Both the position numbers and the translations under genes were made by a program. A model generated the notes under the pieces. The model saw nothing but the letters and a program-made list of their open reading frames with translations, did not search any database and was not told the DNA's origin. Below are positions 57,708 to 64,000 of a stretch of DNA of 64,000 bases, in pieces (position 1 is the stretch's first letter; the number at the start of each line of letters is the position of its first letter). Origin of the DNA: Exophiala sp. HKRS030. Taxonomy: Eukaryota; Ascomycota; Eurotiomycetes; Chaetothyriales; Herpotrichiellaceae. The stretch is taken from contig JAHWDD010000008.1 in NCBI GenBank assembly GCA_023897205.1, forward strand, positions 310,001 to 374,000. Reading direction: 5' to 3'.

Positions 57708-59978
57708 GACCGTGTCTATGAGGATCTAGTAGAGACTTCTGAGAGTGACCTGCACGAATCCCTGCGCTTAGGGGATACTTTGGCCGTTCGACCCTAAGCG
57801 ATTCGACGAGGCTTACTGACAGGCGGGTCTTCTGCTAAATGTCAGCGTTGGCCATATGGAGGGCATCAGCTAAGATAGGAACGTTGACCGTCGTCGATCC
57901 ATGCACTTCAGACCTTCGTCAATAGCGGTATGATTGTTGTATTCAACCCACAGCTCAGGAGATGGAATGATGAACGTGCATGCAGCTGGAACGACGAGCA
58001 GGACACATGCATGCCCACTTGTGAGATTGCATGTGCATTCGCCGCTGCACGGGCTTCTCGATCAAGTCTGAAGACATGGATACGCGGAGAGGTAGACAGA
58101 CCGGTGGATAGGCGGACAGGATATGAGGATGCGTAACAAGAGACCGACATAGGTCGTGGCCCGTAATCTTTTTTCTGGCGGTGGCTTCAACGGCTGTATC
58201 TCTTGACCATGCTCTTGAGTAGATGTTTTCCTTTCTCTTTTTCTGATTGTGAACCTCTTGAATTTGTGATTATAGTATGCTCCATGCTCTTGAGTGTGTT
58301 CCTTGCTCTTAAATTGTTGCCAACCTTGTGAGTATAGCGTGTTCCCTTCTCTTTTCTCGATTGTCCACCTTGTGGTTATATTGTGTCCATGCTCTTGAGT
58401 ATATTCCTAGCTCTTAAACTTATGCTCAAGCCTGTGAGTATAATTCATTCCACGCTCTTTGAATGGTTGTTCACCGTGTGAGTATAGTGTGTTCCAACTT
58501 CCAAGCTCTTGAGCCAACTAGCCTTGTAGGTATATTGTGTTCCTTGTTACTATATGCGTATGAACAAGGACAGAGCGGCTGGATGAGGGAGACTGAGTGA
58601 GGTATAGTAGTGAGTCGTTGAGGATAGGAGGTGTCCGTCCCGAAAACAAAGAGTCTTTCCATGAGGAATGCGGATGGAGAATTTTCCAGGCATGGCGAGT
58701 TATGAGTGACACATGGTTGATTCTGCTAGGGCCTCGAGATCCATACTGATTGGGTCTGGCTGCATGGAAAGGAAAGAGAAAGGCATCACGGTAAGGAAAA
58801 GGGCCTCAAGATCGATGATTCTTTTGGTCTTTGATACTTGTGCCAGGACTTTGTTGGTTCATCAAAACTCGATTCAATCCGACCACTTCGGAAAAGAGTT
58901 TCTCCAGAAGAAATGATGCAGTCGAAATCTGAATTGGACCGGTAGATGCCCTAGATATGATGTACGTGAATACTATTTCCATCGCCTCGCCTCACCACAC
59001 AAAAGCTTCACCGGCCGACCCTCATACAGGTCAAGACTTGGCTGTCACTTGGCCAATATCAATCAGGACATGGTACTCACATTGAGAATTGGGGGACATG
59101 TTTGATTTGTTTTGGTTGAATCCAAGATTAGGGAAGGAAATGATGTCCGAATTGAACATCGATCTAGACAAAACAGAACCACAGTAGCCAAAACTAGTGG
59201 GCCCTGAACTGTCGATTCGTACTCGTACTCGTCCATGTTATTGTTGCGAACACTCCTGTAGGTGTAGCGGCCTGGGTTGTGTTCCTTGCGACGACGATTT
59301 CGCTCATGCAATATCATTGTTTTTCGGTACTGTCTGATGATTCATCTTTGGGCCACACAAGATAGTAAGTAACGCAAGGGATATGGCGGAAGAGTTCGCG
59401 GTGACTTGATCCGGGGTAGTGTTAAATTCATGATTGTAGCAATTTCACCTCGAGTCGGTTCTTGTCTTTTGTACCGCCCTGAAACAGATCTGCGTCGTCG
59501 GACGCCGAGATGGGCACCTTGACGGCATGTAGTGTTTGCCGCGATGATCGTGAGTGAGAGAATCAACAAGGAACCAAAGTATTGAACCCGAGAGACAGAA
59601 AGTGACAGTATTATGTAAGCAAGGCTGAAAGGGAGTATGCTCTGCTAAAGGTCATCAAATCCGAATGCCGAAACAGGTCAGCATCTGCTGATATGCCTTT
59701 GAGTGAATATGTCAAAACACAGTGGAAACACTCTGTGGCTGAGCAAAATGCCGGCGTCTTTCCGAGGTTTTCATGTTCTCATCTTCCTTAGTCCCATTCG
59801 GCGATAACGTCCAATGCTGACAGCAAACTCGAGTAATACCTAATATCCGCATCGCCTTGGAAAACTACATAAAGCCACCATATCCCACACTCTAGTCAAG
59901 GCACATGATGCTGGTTAGTACCAAGACACACTGAGCGACTCCATAACCTCTGCCCACGGAGAGATAGATCCCAACTCG
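57708..59978. other. Intergenic with degenerate tandem repeat
   Basis: 2.3 kb without a credible gene apart from the repeat block listed separately. ORFs of up to 84 codons have no protein character. The last 100 bases before 59979 are the leader of the next gene. Confidence 0.5.
58200..58560. repeat. Degenerate tandem repeat, about 43-61-bp units
   Basis: A phrase like CCTTGTGAGTATAGTGTGTTCC recurs, weakly conserved, near 58266, 58327, 58370, 58430, 58476 and 58526, interleaved with ATGCTCTTGAGT-type phrases at 58205, 58293 and 58391. Spacing varies between about 43 and 61 bases, which points to an old, diverged tandem array. Confidence 0.65.
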
Positions 59979-61034
59979 ATGGATGACCCTCAGAACCCTT
60001 ATGCCGCCGCGCACAAGAGACCCAGAGGCGCTGGCGACGCAAGGCCGACGGCCTTACAAATCATCAAAGACAATGATCGCCTCTCCAATCTCCGTGGCCT
60101 CGTCGTCCTGATCACAGGCTGCTCGAGCGGACTGGGCGTCGAGACCGCCCGCGCTCTCGCAGAGACCGGCGCGACACTCTACCTCACGGCGCGGAACCTG
60201 CCCAAGGCCCGCGAAGCGCTGGGACCGGAGTTCCTCGCCAGTAATCCCGAGGTCCATCTCCTCGAACTGGACCTCGACTCCCTGGCCTCGGTCCGCTCTT
60301 GCGCGTCGGCCTTCCTCGCCCGGTCGAGCAGGCTCAACGTCCTCGTCACCAACGCCGGCATCAGGCACGTCCCGTTTGCCAGGACCGAAGACGGCTTCGA
60401 GCGCCATTTCGGTGTCAACCACCTGGCACACTTCCTCCTCACGCATCTCCTCCTCCCGACGCTCCAGGCCTCGTCGACGATGGCCTTCCAGTCTCGCGTC
60501 GTTGCACTCAGCAGCACGGCGCATCGCAATTCCAACGTCCACTTCGACGACGTCAACCTCACCGAACCCGGGGCCTACACGCCACCTACCGGCTATACGC
60601 AGAGCAAGTTGGCAAATGTATACATGGCCACCGAGATCACGAGACGCCATGGCGTTCCAAAGGCGGCCACGGGGCAGCCCGGCGTGTGGGGTCTCGCCGT
60701 CCACCCTGGCGGCATCAGAACAGGTCTGCAGGCGGCCAGCGGCGGACTGCGCGAGATCCTGACCTGGTATTACGCACGAAACATCATGAGAGTGCTCAAC
60801 ATCTTCAAGAGCACCGAACAAGGTGCGGCGACCACCGTGTTGGCGGCCGTGGGGAAGAGGTTCGAAGGCCGGGGTGCAATGTATCTCGAAGACTGCGGCG
60901 AGGCTGTGCCTGTGAAGCAAGGCTGGGGTATAATCGACCCGGGCTACCTCCCAGGGAGGACTGACAATGAAGAGGACGCCAAGAGGTGCTGGGCCTTGAG
61001 CTGTAAGCTGCTCAAGGTGGAAGATGATGCATGA
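59979..61034 (+). CDS. Short-chain dehydrogenase (retinol-dehydrogenase/WWOX-like), 351 aa
   Basis: Single exon with the ATG at 59979. T46-G47-C-S-S-G51-L-G53 is the coenzyme motif TGxxxGxG; N125-A-G127 is the NAG motif; catalytic S179 (ALSSTAH), Y206 and K210 (YTQSK) follow. The C-terminal part (HPGGIRTGLQ, TWYYARNIM, GIIDPGYLPG) fits the extended group of fungal SDRs annotated as retinol dehydrogenase- or WWOX-like oxidoreductases. Such enzymes act on steroids, lipids or aromatic secondary metabolites, so the substrate is open. The gene is GC-rich. An alpha/beta hydrolase and a P450 gene lie next to it on the other strand, which allows but does not prove a shared pathway. Confidence 0.9.
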   Translation: MDDPQNPYAAAHKRPRGAGDARPTALQIIKDNDRLSNLRGLVVLITGCSSGLGVETARALAETGATLYLTARNLPKAREALGPEFLASNPEVHLLELDLDSLASVRSCASAFLARSSRLNVLVTNAGIRHVPFARTEDGFERHFGVNHLAHFLLTHLLLPTLQASSTMAFQSRVVALSSTAHRNSNVHFDDVNLTEPGAYTPPTGYTQSKLANVYMATEITRRHGVPKAATGQPGVWGLAVHPGGIRTGLQAASGGLREILTWYYARNIMRVLNIFKSTEQGAATTVLAAVGKRFEGRGAMYLEDCGEAVPVKQGWGIIDPGYLPGRTDNEEDAKRCWALSCKLLKVEDDA

Positions 61035-61697
61035 CGGAGAACAACAACACTGCAACAACGGAATCTCCGCTTGGACACTTCTGACCGCTTCGCTGTAGTG
61101 CTGACCCTGTAAGGTGGAATGATTGTTCCTCGGTGGTGCCCGGGAATGACATTGTGTCAAGTTGACCGGTCCCAAAAAAAGGGCAAAGGCATTCGGCCAG
61201 TTTTTCTCCTTGTGCTACTGATTCTCAGCACAATCAACAAGAGGACGACACTCTGTACTCACTGGGTCGAGGCTATTGCGCAACAAAGCGCCGGTCGACT
61301 TCATCACATAGAAGATTGAGTGAAAGTAGTCCCCAAGTACCTAGAGGTACCCAGGTAGTACAAAAGCCTCGTTACTTCGGGCTGGATTGTGAGATGTAGT
61401 GGTCAAGATCCCGCCTGGAATGAGAATCGAGTAAGCATTACAGATCTAATTCGGTTGTCGAGATGCGTTTGGAAGAGTCTCAGGGTCTCCACGTGAGGTC
61501 TCCATTTGAGGGAAACCACCAAATGTAGAGGGGGCTCTGTAGCATACAATGACAATACCACTCCGAGAAGCGCGCATGTAGAACTTGATGGTGGAACACC
61601 GCCTCCCGATCTCTACTTTCACAGCTGGTCGACGTTTGAACATTCGGAGCATGCATGTTTGTGTCATTGAGCCGTTCGACCCACAGGTAATATTGAT
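61035..61697. other. Spacer between convergent genes
   Basis: Shared 3' region of the SDR and the alpha/beta hydrolase. TACCTAGAGGTACC-like bases at about 61336-61351 belong to the second recurrent motif family. No gene is seen. Confidence 0.5.
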
Positions 61698-62450
61698 CTA
61701 CAGAACCTCGCCAGCAGATCTTCTCAAAAATGCCACGGTCTCGTCCACCTTCGTGAGGAACGGAGCGTGTCCGCTGTCCTCGATGATCTCGGTCCTGATC
61801 TTGTGTTTTGCCGTCGGTTCCAATGTCGCCAGGATCGACCGCTGCCTTTCCAACGGGATGGCCTTGTCGTCCCCACACAGCAGGTAGTGCAGGGGGATGG
61901 CCTCGTGTGCCGAATAGCGAGACCCATCGGCGATCGCCGCCGTGGACATGGGCTTCAACATGGCGATCCACGTGCGGACGTCGTCCTCGGAGCCGTCGTG
62001 GAAGTAGATATCCCGTGGTTCTGGCGGGGAGAACGTGGCCGGCATCTCGGCGAGGTTCATCGCCGGGCGGTCCAGGGCGTTTTGCACCGTCGTGCCCGCG
62101 GGGAGGATGAAGGATGACATCGCTGCGATGGCCACCACGGACGTGGCGTGGCCTTGGGCGGTGCGGGAGGCCGTGTCCAGACCCTCGACGGCGGACGTGG
62201 TGGGGATCCCGCCGTAGCTGTGAGGCACGACGACGACGTTGGCGGTCTCAAGCTCGGAAAGGATGGCCGAGCGGACCGTGTGGACGTCTTCGAGGTTGGA
62301 AGGGGAGGGGGAGACGTGGGAGTTGGCAATCGATGGTAGAGCCGGAGATACGACCTTGTACTCGTGTTGCTCGAGGGATGTGCTGAGGGAGGAGAAGTAG
62401 GCTGGATTGTGCCATGCGCCGTGGACGAGGATGATTGTTGGTTTAGGCAT
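61698..62450 (-). CDS. Alpha/beta hydrolase (methylesterase-like), 250 aa
   Basis: The frame is open from 62573 but the 41 residues before the internal ATG are low-complexity leader-like; MPKPTIILVHGAWHNP at 62450 is the family start. H10-G-A-W-H is the oxyanion-strand motif, S78 (PHSYGG) the nucleophile, D194 or D195 the probable acid and H228 (DSGHAPF) the general base. This is the alpha/beta hydrolase type of plant methyl-esterases and bacterial lactonases or salicylate esterases; the true substrate is unknown. No signal peptide is present. Minus-strand direction is shared with the P450 gene to the right. Confidence 0.87.
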   Translation of the reverse strand: MPKPTIILVHGAWHNPAYFSSLSTSLEQHEYKVVSPALPSIANSHVSPSPSNLEDVHTVRSAILSELETANVVVVPHSYGGIPTTSAVEGLDTASRTAQGHATSVVAIAAMSSFILPAGTTVQNALDRPAMNLAEMPATFSPPEPRDIYFHDGSEDDVRTWIAMLKPMSTAAIADGSRYSAHEAIPLHYLLCGDDKAIPLERQRSILATLEPTAKHKIRTEIIEDSGHAPFLTKVDETVAFLRRSAGEVL

Positions 62451-63311
62451 TCTGATTCTGTACCGGTGATGAGTGATGGGTGATGTGCACGATGACGACA
62501 GTAGCGATGGCCGCAAGAGATGAGATGGTCTGATCGATGATAGTACATTATTGGACAAGCCAGGCCATCTCAAAAGCAGAATCAGACCAGGAAGGTGTTG
62601 TTGTCGAGTTCAAACAGCAGGAGGCAGAGTTTCAAGAGGAATGAGTTCTTGTATGTGTGTCTCTTTGGGCCTTCGGTACCTCGGTCTCGGAATCTCGCCG
62701 TCGGAATTTTTCATCTGACACACCGTTTGCCTTACCATGCATACTATGTGGAATGTATCAATATCTCGTATCCATTCTCATGTCCTGTGGGGATGTGAGA
62801 TTGGTAGCCTCATCTGTCGGGGCGGCGCCCACGGGGTATTAGACTATCCGGCTGACATCAGCTCCGGGTTCGTCGTTTCTCCAGGTACTCCATATCATTG
62901 ATGACACCAGCGGTCGAGCACCATAGATTGTAGAACTAAACTCACAGTCCCGGCCGCTTGCATTACATGGCAACCAAAGCCACCCTGTCAAACGTAGGGT
63001 TAGGATGGTGCTTAGACGTTAAATCCGTGTCCCCTCGGAGGGACATGTCGATGGTCCGTAATTCGTAATCCTGACACAATAATGTCGAAGCGGCGTTATC
63101 TTGGGTCTCAATACTCCATGCCAGGGCAGACTCCCCCCTTTGTCACGCACTCTATGTGATCGTTTTTGATTCAGCCGTGTGCAAGTACGAGGCCGATGAC
63201 AGAGCTAGCCCTAACCGGCCCATGAGAAGAGCGTCATTCAAAGTATGCTTGGTACTCCGTGTGTTCAATCGCAGACCTCACTGGAGCGTGAGCGTATGTT
63301 CCTTTCTTTCA
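62451..63311. other. Intergenic between hydrolase and P450 genes
   Basis: Hydrolase promoter at the left (minus-strand direction) and the P450 3' end at the right. Ordinary sequence, with one near-match of the recurrent 9-mer (TACTCCGTG near 63252). No gene. Confidence 0.5.
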
Positions 63312-64000
63312 CTAAGCAAGTGGGTCTGTGTCCTTGTTCGATTCCCAGATCGTATCAATCATCGTCTTCTTCGCGGCGCTTCTAGGCTTCAAATCAAATG
63401 CAAATGGCCTCGGTTGTACATTGAAGCCTGTCGTATAATCATACAAAGGGACGTCCACACCAGGCTTCTTTGAAATATGGGTAGCCCAAGCCATCCGTGC
63501 AATCAGTATATGAATCGAGTTCTCCGCAATGTTTTGTCCAGGACAGATCCGGCGACCGAATCCAAACGCAGAGTAGTTCTGGAGGTTGGGGAACTTGTCG
63601 AGTGGTTCTCGGTACGTCGGGTATTTTGGAGACAGCCACCGTTCGGGATTGAACGTTTCTGGGTCAGGGTACAATTCAGGATCGCGATGGATGGCCCTAA
63701 AACAGTCAGAATTCATGTCAGAACATAACACTTTCCACTAATAGCATAAAAAAAGAGAGAGTATGAGCTTACCATTGGTTTGCGTGGACGCTTGTTCCAG
63801 CAGGGAAGAAAGTTCCATCGTACACATCGTCTTTGATGAGTTCGTGAGGTACGCCTCCGGCAGTAACTGGACGCCATCTCAATGTCTCTTTGGCGACGGC
63901 ACGGACGGTCGGCAGTTGAGGGATGTCTTCAAACTCAGGCAGACGGTCTTTGCCCACGACGTCGTCGACCTCCTTTTGAAGCTTCTTCTGCCACTCGGGA
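63312..64000 (-). CDS. Cytochrome P450, C-terminal part (cut by right window edge)
   Basis: Exons on the minus strand: beyond 64000 to 63773, then 63696-63312, with a 76-nt intron (63697-63772) that splits the Trp codon of HANQW. The upstream exon contains the ExxR motif (KETLRWRP, K helix), with PEWQKKLQKEV before it. The downstream exon contains the PERF-like FNPERW, the haem loop FGFGRRICPGQNIAE with its Cys ligand, and the tail to the stop. Type: microsomal fungal P450 resembling the OrdA/ordA-like group; function cannot be assigned without the N-terminal part, which lies outside. Confidence that it is a P450 is very high. Confidence 0.95.

Noticed and set aside
60054..61175. Minus-strand ORF of 373 codons over the second SDR gene
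   Set aside because: It has no motif; the plus strand carries the complete SDR signature.

Overview
The window is nuclear DNA of a filamentous ascomycete (Pezizomycotina). Genes carry short introns of about 45-135 nt with GTRNGY donors, CTGAC or CTAAC branch sites and YAG acceptors. The protein families are fungal: two Zn2Cys6 regulators, a GATA factor of the AreB/ASD-4 type, CAF120, a JEN-type carboxylate transporter and a choline/amino-acid permease. Overall protein style suggests Eurotiomycetes, perhaps Chaetothyriales, but that is an impression and not proven by the sequence. Gene density is low, with roughly 21 supported genes and several intergenic stretches of 2-7 kb.

Left part (1-11.6 kb): the 3' end of an unknown gene, a Cys-rich unknown protein, the alternative clamp-loader subunit CTF18, a GC-rich intronless cyclase, a convergent Zn2Cys6 regulator whose zinc cluster is only complete after splicing, and a small two-exon minus-strand gene that can be reconstructed from splice sites. 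A gene-poor stretch of about 6.8 kb follows.

Middle (18.4-47.9 kb): POB3 (FACT subunit, with its start codon split by an intron), a short Zn2Cys6 protein, CAF120, an assembly scar (125-nt poly-G, 100 N and a low-quality copy of the left flank), an HSL-type esterase, a repeat-rich unknown protein that may be frameshifted at its 5' end, a JEN-type monocarboxylate transporter, TSR2, a short-chain dehydrogenase, the AreB-like GATA factor with two alternative 5' ends, and the mitochondrial citrate carrier.

Right part (47.9-64 kb): a small unknown protein, an aminoglycoside-phosphotransferase-like kinase, a choline/amino-acid permease, a decayed minus-strand locus, degenerate tandem repeats, a second short-chain dehydrogenase, an alpha/beta hydrolase and the C-terminal part of a cytochrome P450 cut by the window edge. 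Housekeeping genes (replication, chromatin, mRNA decay, ribosome biogenesis, mitochondrial transport) are mixed with enzyme and transporter genes. No complete biosynthetic cluster, CRISPR array, tRNA or intact transposon was recognised.

The most striking non-genic signal is a 9-mer, TACGGAGTA (either strand), found at least 12 times, always outside the coding regions I call, against about 0.5 expected by chance. A second palindromic family, around TACCTAGGTA, behaves similarly.
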